DNA from: Coriobacteriia bacterium
GTDB lineage: Bacteria; Actinomycetota; Coriobacteriia; WRKU01; WQUG01
Assembly (NCBI GenBank): GCA_009779855.1
Contig: WRBC01000003.1
Location: forward strand, 62,001-126,000
DNA length: 64,000 bases
Reading direction: 5' to 3'
Position numbers and translations under genes: made by a program. The stretch's first letter is position 1. Every line of letters starts with the position of its first letter. Below the pieces are notes generated by a model, which worked only from the letters and a program-made list of their open reading frames with translations, did no database searches and was not told where the DNA came from. Positions 50,727-60,031 of the stretch are shown here, one piece after another.

Positions 50727-53126
50727 TTAAAGCCAGAGAAAGTCCCATGTCTGGAAGTCAGGCAGTATGAATACTTCGACATTTGGGCTGTCTCCTAGTT
50801 CAAATACGTAGAACATATCATCTATGAAAAGGCCTCGTGCTGGGGTGTCCCCTTCACTAATTAGGGGAAGTCTTTCGACCAGTTCGAAGCCGCGCTGCTC
50901 ATGGAAAGAGTAGATCATATAGGAATCATCAGCAGGGAAGGCTATCAGATTTCTCTCAGGACTCACTAGGATGGCGCGGTGATTACTGCTTGCATCAGAG
51001 TCTCGGTAGTCATCCAAAATAAGATAGTGTTCCCTTGTAACATCTCTAGGATTACTGATGTTGAACATACTTAGTTTTAGACCGCCTCTAATGCCTGTGA
51101 TTTCGCAGGCATCTCTACCAAAGCCAAAGAGCATCCCGTCAGTCCAGGGGTGCAAATATTCTGAGAACCCTGGAATTTTTAATTCACTCAAAAAGCGCGG
51201 ATTTGCAGGATCACTTAAATCAACTGCGTATACGGGGTCAATTTCTCTAAACGTGACAAAGTAGACGATGTCTCCCATAAAGCGAGCAGAGTAGACATCT
51301 TCATCAATACCAAAGCCATCTATCATCCCAATGATCTCAAGTCGCGCGTCCAGAGTCCAGACAGTTGTGTCAGTGAAGTCGCTAGAAGTGGGCTCCCACT
51401 CTTCGGTGATAAGATCATCCGAATCCCAGCCAGTACTGCCGCGACCAGTGCTACCCTGGCTTCTTGATTGGCTGAAGTCTTCCCAGCGGGTGAAAGTAGT
51501 AATAATGCGCAGTACATCGTCTTTTTCATCCAGTGAGAATTGATTGTTCACGATACCAGGTAAACGGCGTGAGTTATCTATATCAATATATCCTGCGTCT
51601 AGTCCGACTCGTGTTACGGTGGTTGCGTTACCTACGATATCTGCACCCCTTGCAGGCTTGCGAATCTGTCCTTCAGAAAGCAAGAATAGGTTATCTGTGC
51701 TCATGTAAAGGTCATCACTTCCTCCCAAAAGGGCAGCCTGTGAAACAAGGCGACCTCCACGCGAAGTATCAATGCCTACAATGTGCGTATACTTTGCCCG
51801 CATTTCTCGTGTTTCTGGGGTAATGCGGATGTGTGATGCAGGTGCAAGAATGGTCTCATCGTCATGGTTAACAAAAGGGATAAAGGTTTCCGGGCGACCG
51901 CGTTCACGACGTGCATCATCGATATAGGTTGTGCAAACCAAATAGAGCACATCCCCAATCATGCGTGAATTTACGAGGTTTCCACCCAGTGAAAAGCTCG
52001 TTAGATAGCGGGGGCTTGCAGGGTTACTGACATCAAAAATATCTACCCCTGCCATCTCTGGAAAATGAACGCTTGTCATGGGGTCATTGGTAATAGCCCA
52101 TAGGGCAATCAGTCGATCCCCTTCAAGGTACATCTTAGAATAGATGTTTTCACTTCCTGCAGCAGATGCGCTTCTTGTGCTTCGCGGACTTGTAGTGCCC
52201 TGTCTTTCGAGTGCTCCTGGGCGAAAGCTTGGTCCGTGGGCATCATCAAAGGCTAAGGTCGAGAGAACACGTGGATTTCCTGCATTTGCCTCTATAACCG
52301 TAAGTCCTGCTGTACTAAGCGCATAGATATAGTGACCGTTAGTTTTGAGGATATCACCTTCCTGCACGCCCTGTACCTGAATGTTAGTATCAGAAAAGTC
52401 AGGATTGTCACGAGAACTTGCCCCTCCGAAGCTGCCCCCATCATCTTCAAAGAACATTTCACTTTCAGGCGCGAAACTATCCGCACTATCTAGGGCCATG
52501 TCCTCTGAAAGGGGCTCTTCGTTTGTTGCCATGTCATCTGAGTCATTTCCAAAGAAGCTGAAGAAGCTGCGTGAAGAATCGTTTCGCAATTGAGCTTCAC
52601 GCCTTTGCTCTGCTTCTGCTCTGCTTCTTTCTAGTTCACGCATATCACGTTCGTGTATTTGCTCAAGGGTTGTATAGATGTTGGTATAGTCATTATCAGC
52701 AGGAATAAGGGCTACCATTCCTTCAAGGGGTAACTCAGTTTGCGCTGCTTCTCCTAGTTCAAAAGGTTCACTAAGGGTAGAGTTTACGGTAGCGGGCAAG
52801 AAAAGGGTAGACATAGCAGACCAGGCAACAACGCCAAAGAACAGCATTGCGGTAGCCCCTACTAGTCCAGAAGAGACGGTTACAACTTGACCCGCTGTAC
52901 TCCAGTCCTTCCAAAAGCGCTTGCGTTGCTTTTTAACAGGGGCAGAGGCAGGAGTAGGGGAGTAAGCTCTTTCTTCTGTGGCTGGAGTAGTTACAGAAGA
53001 ATACGTCTGACCTTGCGTCAATTCTTCCGCCTCTATCGCACTCAGTAGACTGGCTAGTTGCTTATCGTCTAGCTGTATCTCTTCCATTTCATGCTTGTAG
53101 GTATCTCTAAAGTTCTTAGGCTTCAT
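50727..53126 (-). CDS. membrane-anchored beta-propeller protein
   Basis: 799 residues. Cytoplasmic N-terminus of about 85 residues, one membrane segment (about 94-125), an acidic Ser-rich stalk, then a beta-propeller of the PF09826 kind (IQVQGVQEGDILKTNGHYIY; repeated LxxGxDxxY and DLSDPANPRFL blades). The gene starts inside the last codons of an ECF sigma gene, so the cytoplasmic tail may act as anti-sigma factor, with the extracellular propeller as sensor; this is inference. GAGGAG precedes the ATG. A paralogue lies at 56308. Confidence 0.85.
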   Translation of the reverse strand: MKPKNFRDTYKHEMEEIQLDDKQLASLLSAIEAEELTQGQTYSSVTTPATEERAYSPTPASAPVKKQRKRFWKDWSTAGQVVTVSSGLVGATAMLFFGVVAWSAMSTLFLPATVNSTLSEPFELGEAAQTELPLEGMVALIPADNDYTNIYTTLEQIHERDMRELERSRAEAEQRREAQLRNDSSRSFFSFFGNDSDDMATNEEPLSEDMALDSADSFAPESEMFFEDDGGSFGGASSRDNPDFSDTNIQVQGVQEGDILKTNGHYIYALSTAGLTVIEANAGNPRVLSTLAFDDAHGPSFRPGALERQGTTSPRSTRSASAAGSENIYSKMYLEGDRLIALWAITNDPMTSVHFPEMAGVDIFDVSNPASPRYLTSFSLGGNLVNSRMIGDVLYLVCTTYIDDARRERGRPETFIPFVNHDDETILAPASHIRITPETREMRAKYTHIVGIDTSRGGRLVSQAALLGGSDDLYMSTDNLFLLSEGQIRKPARGADIVGNATTVTRVGLDAGYIDIDNSRRLPGIVNNQFSLDEKDDVLRIITTFTRWEDFSQSRSQGSTGRGSTGWDSDDLITEEWEPTSSDFTDTTVWTLDARLEIIGMIDGFGIDEDVYSARFMGDIVYFVTFREIDPVYAVDLSDPANPRFLSELKIPGFSEYLHPWTDGMLFGFGRDACEITGIRGGLKLSMFNISNPRDVTREHYLILDDYRDSDASSNHRAILVSPERNLIAFPADDSYMIYSFHEQRGFELVERLPLISEGDTPARGLFIDDMFYVFELGDSPNVEVFILPDFQTWDFLWL

Positions 53127-53718
53127 AATCGTACTCCTCACCTAGAATTGTTTGTAATTGTGCGCGTCCTCGATGTAGATGAGACTTCACTGTTGCCGCC
53201 GGCTGCTCAAGGGTTTCAGCAATTTCAGCAATGCTTAAGTCCTCAAAGTAGAAAAGGTGAATACAGCTGCGTTGATTAGGTGGCAGATCTGCAACAGCTT
53301 CAAGAACAGTCTTTTGCTGCTCTGCTTTCTCAAAGGCCTCCTCTGGATGATGTTCTCTTGTTGCGCTGTAGCTGCCACCAGAACTTGCCAGGACAGTGTG
53401 TTCTGCCACAAGTTCTCTGGTACTTGCTTGGTTTTCCTGTATTTCATCAAGAGAACCTACTTTGCTTTGCCAGACACTGCGGTGTAAATCTTTACAGCAA
53501 TTGATCGCTACCCTTAAAAGCCAGGCCTTTGCATGGCGATCGTTTTCAAAGGTTGGTCGTGTTCGAACCAGCTGTAGAAAGACACGTTGTACTATGTCAT
53601 CAGCAGTGCTACGCGAACCGCAAGTAGCCACTACCGCACGAAATACACGGGCGCTATGCCGCTTAACGAGGGCAGTTGGCGACAAGTCGCAACTGCAAAC
53701 TTCTGTCGTCATGTTCAT
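53116..53718 (-). CDS. ECF sigma-70-family factor
   Basis: 200 residues. Region 2 (STADDIVQRVFLQLVRTRPTF), a variable Glu/Gln linker and region 4 (LPPNQRSCIHLFYFEDLSIA then EIAETLEQPAATVKSHLHRG), the two-domain ECF layout. Its last codons overlap the beta-propeller gene by 11 bp, the usual coupling of sigma and anti-sigma genes. AAGGATG precedes the ATG. Divergent from the PadR operon across 345 bp. Confidence 0.93.
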   Translation of the reverse strand: MNMTTEVCSCDLSPTALVKRHSARVFRAVVATCGSRSTADDIVQRVFLQLVRTRPTFENDRHAKAWLLRVAINCCKDLHRSVWQSKVGSLDEIQENQASTRELVAEHTVLASSGGSYSATREHHPEEAFEKAEQQKTVLEAVADLPPNQRSCIHLFYFEDLSIAEIAETLEQPAATVKSHLHRGRAQLQTILGEEYDYEA

Positions 53719-53875
53719 ATCTCATCCTTAACAAAGACTTTGTCGGGTACCACTAATAAGCCTCTATACATAATACGTTTCAAATAGTGGGTAGGTTGCA
53801 TCAGATTATAAATAGATAGAAAGTGCGTTCAAAAGACGCAGAAGTAAAAATAAATTATTTTTCTTATAATAAGTG

Positions 53876-53904
53876 TTGACAGTGTATATTATATGTCATA
53901 TAGT
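53876..53904 (+). promoter_or_regulatory. PadR-operon promoter with operator over the -10
   Basis: TTGACA (53876-53881), 17 bp, TATAGT (53899-53904). The 13-bp palindrome TATATG-T-CATATA (53890-53902) overlaps the -10, the expected place for autorepression by PadR. Confidence 0.8.
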
Positions 53905-53931
53905 ATTACGCGAGCCAGAAAATGAACATGT

Positions 53932-53983
53932 GGGTGGCTGCCATCTCGCTCATGCAGAAATGCACTTAATAAAACAGCCACCC
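53932..53983 (+). promoter_or_regulatory. 5'-UTR stem-loop of the PadR operon
   Basis: GGGTGGCTG / CAGCCACCC, 9-bp stem, 34-nt loop, in a leader of about 150 nt. Confidence 0.55.
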
Positions 53984-54063
53984 GCGCCACTACAGCTGTT
54001 AAGAACTACAAAGTTTAAAAGATGTATTCGATTTCGATTAAGACAGACAGATTGGAGGTAAGT

Positions 54064-54540
54064 ATGTTTCAACTAGGTTCAGCTTTGCTAGACGGGTGTG
54101 TTTTGGCAGTTCTTGCGCGTGAAGATGCCTATGGATATAGTCTGACGCAAGACATCAAGCAGGTTATTCCTGTTTCAGAATCAACGCTGTATCCTGTACT
54201 GCGCAGACTGCAAAAGGATCAAATGGTTACAACCTACGATCAACCGCACAGTGGCAGAAATCGTCGCTACTATCGCATTACTGACGAAGGACACACACAC
54301 CTACGAAACATTCAGACATCATGGGGGACTTTCAAGGATGGCGTGGACTCGCTGCTCAATTTCACCCCTGAGGAAAAAGCTGCCTTGGCAGTTGCTGTAG
54401 AGGCTGCAGATACTGAGGCGAACGCCGAAAGACAAATGCAGCGCATTAAGGAAAAGTCAACAGCGACTGGCGCACAGGATGAAAGCCAAGGCAGCAGACA
54501 AACCAATCCCCTAAGCGGGCAGGAAGGAGCGAGAGCATAA
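54064..54540 (+). CDS. PadR-family transcriptional regulator
   Basis: 158 residues. Winged helix of about 90 residues with LGSALLDGCVLAVLAREDAY, GYSLTQDI, SESTLYPVLRRLQKDQMV and RRYYRITDEG, then a helical Glu/Ala-rich tail. Represses its own operon in related systems. GGAGG precedes the ATG. Its stop overlaps the ATG of the HAAS gene (TAATG). Confidence 0.94.
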   Translation: MFQLGSALLDGCVLAVLAREDAYGYSLTQDIKQVIPVSESTLYPVLRRLQKDQMVTTYDQPHSGRNRRYYRITDEGHTHLRNIQTSWGTFKDGVDSLLNFTPEEKAALAVAVEAADTEANAERQMQRIKEKSTATGAQDESQGSRQTNPLSGQEGARA

Positions 54541-55166
54541 TGACTGCGAAATATGCAGATAACACGCAAGCGATGACAAAGACTGCCTTTCTGGCAGAAC
54601 TCCGTCAAAGATTGAGTGTTTTACCGGAACCAGAGGCAATGTCAGCCATTGCTTATTATGATGAGTATCTTTCAGAGGCGGGCCCAGAGAATGAGGCGGC
54701 CGCGATAGCTGAGCTGGGAAGCCCTGCACAGATTGCGACAGGAATACTGGGTGACCATGTGTACACAAGCACTACGGGTGAGGATAAGACAATTAAAAGT
54801 GGTCTTACAGCGGTGTGGATAGCTGTTGTTGGAGTTCTTACAGCCCCCATTACTCTCCCGTTGGCATTTTCGCTGATTATGCTTATCTTTAGCTTATTGC
54901 TCACGGCACTCTTGGTAGTTTTCAGTCTCTTCATCGCAGCAATTGCGACTTTTATAGGGGGAGTAGTCTATCTGGGGATAGGGTTCGTCACTCTTTTCTC
55001 GCACTTTGCTACAGGACTTGCAACTATTGGAACAGGACTTGCCCTAACTGCCTTTGGTGCTGCGCTTTCGATTGTCATGGTATGGATGGCAAAGCACGTT
55101 GTTAATGGGGCAGCACGTGGCGGATCACATCTTCTGCGTAGGTTTAAGACTAGAAAGGGGGCATAA
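54540..55166 (+). CDS. HAAS/DUF1700 membrane protein
   Basis: 208 residues. N-terminal HAAS helical region (FLAELRQRLSVLPEPEAMSA then IAYYDEYLSEAG and LGSPAQIATGILGD), then four or so membrane segments (about 85-190). Usually encoded with PadR and DUF4097 proteins in envelope-stress modules. Start overlaps the PadR stop. Confidence 0.92.
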   Translation: MTAKYADNTQAMTKTAFLAELRQRLSVLPEPEAMSAIAYYDEYLSEAGPENEAAAIAELGSPAQIATGILGDHVYTSTTGEDKTIKSGLTAVWIAVVGVLTAPITLPLAFSLIMLIFSLLLTALLVVFSLFIAAIATFIGGVVYLGIGFVTLFSHFATGLATIGTGLALTAFGAALSIVMVWMAKHVVNGAARGGSHLLRRFKTRKGA

Positions 55167-55169
55167 CAA

Positions 55170-56171
55170 ATGTCTACAAAAGCAGCAGTTAAAACAGTAT
55201 GGGTGCTTATACTGGCAGCGTTTCTGATAGGACTAGGACTTGCTGGCATTGGTGTAGCACTAGGTGGCAATGTAATCAGTAGTACTATACCTCTACGATT
55301 TGTCGATGTACGAACAGGCACATTCTATGATAGAGGCATGACTCCGCTTAATGCCCCTGGTGTGACGGATTCTAAATCTGATGTGGTTCGTGAAGACATC
55401 CACACGATATCTGTAACAGGAGTAAACGCAAGAATCTTACTTATTCCCGCAAGCGAAGGATCTTCTGATGCTAACTACGTTTCCTACTCTATCGATGCGC
55501 AAAATGTAGATGACTACGATGTATCTGTTCGAAACGGAAGGCTCTCAATCGAGTATAGAATACGTGGAAGAGTACATTTCTTCCCGGACTTTGGGTGGAT
55601 GCAAGCTTCTTCAACGGATGACATTGTAGTAAGAGTTCCTGAAGGAGTTGAACTTAGGGATGTCAACTTGCAGGTAGTAAGCGGCGAGGTCGATGTTCAG
55701 ACAAAGCAAAGCGTGCAGATTGATAATCTAGTCATCGATGCTGTAAGCGCAAGCATTGATGTCGAACACCTAGGTGTACTTACACCAAGTAGCCTAAGAG
55801 TTAACAGTGTTAGCGGAAACACGACAGTACGCGATAGTAGACTTTCAGATTTTAGGGTTACTCAAATATCTGGTTCAACAACAGCAGAGATTGCCAATCT
55901 TGATGACTTTAGAATAGAGGTCAATACCGTTAGCGGACACATCTCAAAGGACGGTGAAACACTCTTTCGTGGAATTGGGGATCACATAATAAGCGGTCCT
56001 GGTGGCTTTATCAACATTGATACAGTCAGTGGTAGCGTAGACTTGTGGAACCTAGCGCAAGATCAGTTTGAATCTGAAGATGACTCTATCCAGTACAACG
56101 AAGACAATGACCTAGAGCCTGACATGGATTACTATGAAGACAACAACGTGGGAGAAGGGGAAGAGGGGTAG
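55170..56171 (+). CDS. DUF4097-family membrane-anchored protein
   Basis: 333 residues. N-terminal membrane segment (about 9-38), then extracellular beta-strand repeats (VVSGEVDVQTKQSVQIDNLVI; VNSVSGNTTVRDSRLSDFRV; VNTVSGHISKDGE; DTVSGSVDLWN), the adhesin-like DUF4097 fold, and an acidic tail of Asp/Glu/Asn. Third gene of the PadR operon, 3 bp after the HAAS gene. A terminator follows. Confidence 0.9.
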   Translation: MSTKAAVKTVWVLILAAFLIGLGLAGIGVALGGNVISSTIPLRFVDVRTGTFYDRGMTPLNAPGVTDSKSDVVREDIHTISVTGVNARILLIPASEGSSDANYVSYSIDAQNVDDYDVSVRNGRLSIEYRIRGRVHFFPDFGWMQASSTDDIVVRVPEGVELRDVNLQVVSGEVDVQTKQSVQIDNLVIDAVSASIDVEHLGVLTPSSLRVNSVSGNTTVRDSRLSDFRVTQISGSTTAEIANLDDFRIEVNTVSGHISKDGETLFRGIGDHIISGPGGFINIDTVSGSVDLWNLAQDQFESEDDSIQYNEDNDLEPDMDYYEDNNVGEGEEG

Positions 56172-56213
56172 GTTCTTCCTGCAGTAACCTTATCTTGTAT
56201 CAAGCCTTGCTAG

Positions 56214-56257
56214 GGGCAGAACTTGAGTCACTTTGGACTTAAGTTCTGCCCCTTTGC
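56214..56257 (+). terminator. intrinsic terminator of the PadR operon
   Basis: Perfect 12-bp stem GGGGCAGAACTT / AAGTTCTGCCCC, loop of 16, short T-run. Confidence 0.78.
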
Positions 56258-56307
56258 TATACACGATTTAATCAAGCAAACTTCGCCTTACTTGCTAGCA
56301 GTCAGTA

Positions 56308-58329
56308 CTAGTCAGTTAGACGTAGCTGATCACGCTCTTCGAAGTCACTTAAGGTTAATGACCAGACTTCAAGGTTATTCGAGATCTGCGCTACTATAAA
56401 GTGATTGCCAGCTATCATGGCTCGCACAGAGGCGTTAGGATCAGCTTCTTCTGCTAGTCCAAATAGCTTTACCCTGCTAAAGCCATCTGTCTCACTGTAT
56501 GTGTAAATTAGATAGTCACTGTCAGTGGGAAAGGCAATCACAGGTGATTGTGCATCCGCAAAAAGGGAGGCAGTATCAAAAAAGGCATTAGTAAAATACT
56601 GACCTTCAATGGTGGTGCTGTGAATTTCGGTTCTACTGTCACCTGCAGTGCCTTCTATGCGATACATGCCTAGCGTGATGCCACTATCATCTGCATCTTC
56701 TATACCTTCTTCAAACTCAATTTCGTCTAGGCTAAGCCAGTAGTCTACACTGACAGCTTCTGTGGTATCTGCTGCTGTCTGCATCCATGGAATAAGGATT
56801 TCAAGTGAAAAGTCTGTCCCAAAGTCATCTCTTAGCTCCACACTTGCGGGGTCATCTATGGTGATTCCTCTTAATTGGGCAGGCTCCTCAATAAGACCAG
56901 GTATACTCACGTCTTGTCCAAAGCTTAGCGTGTCATCAACTATTTCTACCTGAATAATGTGGCTGATAATGGTGTCGTCGGTCCCGTCAGCATCCTGGAA
57001 AGTGCTTGTGGCAAGGTACATGCTTTCTGCTGCAGTGTAGATTACATCGCTGCCACCCAAAAATGCTACCTGTGTCCTGATTTCCGTGTCACCACTCACA
57101 TCAATTCCTGCGACATGGGTGTAGTTGGTATCGCGATACTCGACATCAGCGGCAATGCGAATATCAGTAGGTGCGACCAATGAAAGGTCGTTATCTTGCG
57201 TCACGAAAGGAACAAAAGTCTCGGGGGCGTCAAGATTGATAGACTTATAGTCGAAGACTCCGTAGTCAGTTACTAAGTAAAGCATTGTACCCAACATGCG
57301 TGAGCCAAGATATGTTCCTGTGACCGTATAAGAGGTAATAAGCTCCGGTGCAGCTGCGGTGCTCAGATCGAAAATCAGTACAGTAGTTTGTTCCGTATAG
57401 TCCTCAAAAGGTTCTTCTGCGATAACTGAATTCGTGTGGTTATCAGGTTCGTCTTCGGTTAAGTTAAGTTCGAAGTTGGCGTTAAATACCGTAGTGCGTA
57501 GCGCGATGAGTCTATTGTCAGTAAGGAAAAGGTTAGTGAAGTACTCAGTAGAAAGATCCTTGTTTGCTCCTAGGCTGTCAGCCTGAGTATCGATTGTATC
57601 AGCAGCCACGTCAGCAGAGATTGTTCCAATGCTTTCCAGGCTTCCTTCAGCAGTAACACGAACGATGTCAAGATTTTTTCCAGATATGACGTATAGGTAG
57701 TATGAGCCTTCGTCATCTGCAGAAAAGGCAACAAGGGAACCAGGGTTTTGGGCACCGCGGGCAGTCATGGCTATCAAATCTTGTCCAGAAAAATCCACTG
57801 AGATATTATTTAATTCCTGAAATACGTCACCTTCATCAAAGTAGAGCCCGTCGTCTTCAAGAAACCCTTCTTCGTCAAAGCCATATTCAGTGCTCTCTTC
57901 GTTTTCATCAAGGTAGGTGTTTTCAGCCTCTGCGAAGTCGTCAGCATCCCAGTCTTCTTCGGCAAGATAGTCATCGTTTAGGTGATCTTCGCTAAGGCTC
58001 TCATCTTCAAGGACAAAGTCTTCATCTTCTAGAAGATGCTCAAAATCGTCCCCTTCTTGAAAGTTGGCGCGCGCCTGCATAAAGACCTCAAAGATGGCTT
58101 CATAACTTTCGGGAGCCTGGGCCTCTAGCTCAGTAGGGTCATCTTCAGCGGCTGGGGTTATGAATAACCATAGAACAAGTAGTATAGCTGCCACAATGAC
58201 CGTACCTGCACCCGCAAGGATAAGTAACAAGGTCCTCAACTGCATCCTTTTCTTTGCTGTTCTTGCTTCTTCTCGGCTTGGTACCTGTTCTTGGCCGCTG
58301 AAATTGTAAGGAGGGCGTGATGCATTCAT
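56308..58329 (-). CDS. membrane-anchored beta-propeller protein, paralogue of 50727
   Basis: 673 residues. Short cytoplasmic N-terminus, membrane segment (about 34-57), a very acidic stalk (about 60-165, many Asp/Glu) and a propeller. The middle matches the first protein closely: SRMLGTMLYLV / SRMIGDVLYLV, ETFVPFV / ETFIPFV, YTHVAGIDVSGD / YTHIVGIDTSRG, AFLGGSDVIY / ALLGGSDDLY. The opening VQVEGV signature is lost. No sigma gene adjoins. Convergent with the PadR operon. Confidence 0.82.
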   Translation of the reverse strand: MNASRPPYNFSGQEQVPSREEARTAKKRMQLRTLLLILAGAGTVIVAAILLVLWLFITPAAEDDPTELEAQAPESYEAIFEVFMQARANFQEGDDFEHLLEDEDFVLEDESLSEDHLNDDYLAEEDWDADDFAEAENTYLDENEESTEYGFDEEGFLEDDGLYFDEGDVFQELNNISVDFSGQDLIAMTARGAQNPGSLVAFSADDEGSYYLYVISGKNLDIVRVTAEGSLESIGTISADVAADTIDTQADSLGANKDLSTEYFTNLFLTDNRLIALRTTVFNANFELNLTEDEPDNHTNSVIAEEPFEDYTEQTTVLIFDLSTAAAPELITSYTVTGTYLGSRMLGTMLYLVTDYGVFDYKSINLDAPETFVPFVTQDNDLSLVAPTDIRIAADVEYRDTNYTHVAGIDVSGDTEIRTQVAFLGGSDVIYTAAESMYLATSTFQDADGTDDTIISHIIQVEIVDDTLSFGQDVSIPGLIEEPAQLRGITIDDPASVELRDDFGTDFSLEILIPWMQTAADTTEAVSVDYWLSLDEIEFEEGIEDADDSGITLGMYRIEGTAGDSRTEIHSTTIEGQYFTNAFFDTASLFADAQSPVIAFPTDSDYLIYTYSETDGFSRVKLFGLAEEADPNASVRAMIAGNHFIVAQISNNLEVWSLTLSDFEERDQLRLTD

Positions 58330-58473
58330 GGTAATTTGAGGTCCTTTCTCCTGCCGTGCTGTCCCGTGCAATGATACACTTTATTGCGGATGTCAAACAA
58401 ACCACATGACCTGCATGCGTGCTAGCATGTGCTCTGGAAAATTTGCTCTAAGCCGCGAAAAGGAGCCCCTTGC

Positions 58474-59328
58474 ATGACCCTTATAATCGATGGAAATCAT
58501 GTTGCTGCAATTACTCGAAAAAAGGCGGCAGAGTCTGTTCGGGACTTTGGACAGCGAACAGGTGGACAGATTGGACTTGCGGTGGTGTTGGTTGGCGATG
58601 ATCCTGCGTCCGCTGTGTATGTAAATATGAAAGAACAGGACTGTGCTGAAGTAGGCATTCGTACTTTTGATCACCGTCTTTCAGAGGCAGCAACCCAAGC
58701 AGACCTGAGCAAGCTTATTGATGATCTCAATACAGACAACTCTGTTCACGGCATTCTTGTGCAGTTGCCCCTTCCTCAGCACTTGGACGAAGAGGCAATC
58801 ATTGCACAAATTTCACCTGAAAAGGATGTGGATGGATTTACTCCAGAAAACCTAGGACGCACTTTGCGAGGTCTTGACGCCTTGCGGGCTTGTACTCCTT
58901 TAGGGGTAATGCGTTTGCTAGAACACTATGACATCGATGTCGAAGGTAAGCATGCAGTTGTGGTAGGCAGATCAACTATTGTGGGTAAACCCCAGTCACT
59001 TTTACTATTGGAAAATAATGCCACGGTAACCATCTGTCATTCGCGTACTCAGGATTTGCCAGCGATTTGTCGCCAGGCAGATATATTAGTAGCAGCAGCA
59101 GGTATTCCAAAGTTGCTGGATGCAGACTACATAAAGCCAGGCGCAACAGTAATCGATGTTGGTATCAACCGTAGCGATGATGGCCTTGTCGGTGATGTTG
59201 ATTTTGAAGCGGCAAGCCATGTCGCAAGTGCCATAACTCCTGTTCCTGGCGGAGTAGGGCCCATGACCAGGGCGATGCTTGTGGAAAATACTGTTACTGC
59301 TGCCCAGAAGCAGTGCTCGCAAGCTTGA
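58474..59328 (+). CDS. folD: bifunctional methylene-THF dehydrogenase/cyclohydrolase
   Basis: 284 residues, standard FolD length. YVNMKEQDCAEVGI with the catalytic Lys53, VQLPLPQHL, EKDVDGFTPEN, VVGRSTIVGKP (NAD(P) loop) and TPVPGGVGPMTRAML are diagnostic. It interconverts 5,10-methylene-, methenyl- and 10-formyl-THF. AAAGGAG precedes the ATG at 58474. Confidence 0.98.
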   Translation: MTLIIDGNHVAAITRKKAAESVRDFGQRTGGQIGLAVVLVGDDPASAVYVNMKEQDCAEVGIRTFDHRLSEAATQADLSKLIDDLNTDNSVHGILVQLPLPQHLDEEAIIAQISPEKDVDGFTPENLGRTLRGLDALRACTPLGVMRLLEHYDIDVEGKHAVVVGRSTIVGKPQSLLLLENNATVTICHSRTQDLPAICRQADILVAAAGIPKLLDADYIKPGATVIDVGINRSDDGLVGDVDFEAASHVASAITPVPGGVGPMTRAMLVENTVTAAQKQCSQA

Positions 59329-59361
59329 TTTTCATACTAGCCTCTCTTCAAGAGTGAAATA

Positions 59362-59994
59362 ATGAAAAACCTTGTACTCCATACGTGCTGTGCACCCTGC
59401 CTAATGGGGGTGTATGATGCACTAATTGGTGAGGCTGATCAGATTACGGCAATCTTTTATAATCCTAATATTGCCCCTGAAGAGGAGTATAACAAGCGTC
59501 GCGATGCCTGTGCTGCTTATGCAAGTAAACAAGGCATCACTTTTGTAGAGGTTGATCCTGACCCTTCGGATTTTCTAGATAATGGGCAAAAGGCAGAGGA
59601 AGCGCAGGTCCGCGATACTTGTCAGCAGCGCTGTTTTTCCTGCTACTTGCGGCGACTAGACAAAACAGCCCAGTGGGCAATGGATAACGTGACTAAGGGC
59701 GGCACTTATGATAGCTTTGCCACAACTCTAAGCATTAGTCCCTGGCAAAACCTTGAGGCGATTAATAGGGCAGGGGCGCAGATAGCACAGATTCACTCTG
59801 GCTTGACTTTTGTGCAGTTTGACTTTCGCAGCTATTATAGAGATGCACAAAATAAGGCGAGGATTTCAGGAATATATCGCCAAAACTACTGTGGCTGCTT
59901 ACCAAGCAAGGTAGAAGCAGAAGCACATCGTGCGGCAAGGCGTGCAGCGCGTAGTACCAATAGCCACAAGCAAGCACCAGCGAATCATAAGTAG
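59362..59994 (+). CDS. queH: epoxyqueuosine reductase QueH
   Basis: 210 residues. CCAPC (9-13), YNPNIAPEEEYNKR, RCFSCYLRRL, the ATTLSISPW block and YRQNYCGC give the cysteine set for the iron-sulfur and metal site. QueH reduces epoxyqueuosine to queuosine in tRNA, replacing QueG. It is 33 bp behind folD and 37 bp ahead of queA; the three may be one transcript. Confidence 0.95.
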   Translation: MKNLVLHTCCAPCLMGVYDALIGEADQITAIFYNPNIAPEEEYNKRRDACAAYASKQGITFVEVDPDPSDFLDNGQKAEEAQVRDTCQQRCFSCYLRRLDKTAQWAMDNVTKGGTYDSFATTLSISPWQNLEAINRAGAQIAQIHSGLTFVQFDFRSYYRDAQNKARISGIYRQNYCGCLPSKVEAEAHRAARRAARSTNSHKQAPANHK

Positions 59995-60031
59995 GCGTCA
60001 GTAAACCATAATGCTAGAACAGTGAGGACTC

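Noticed and set aside
53876-53898. Fourth copy of the WYL operator (TGACA..TGTCA) at the PadR promoter
   Set aside because: The half-sites are 12 bp apart rather than 6 and there is no -10 at the fixed distance.
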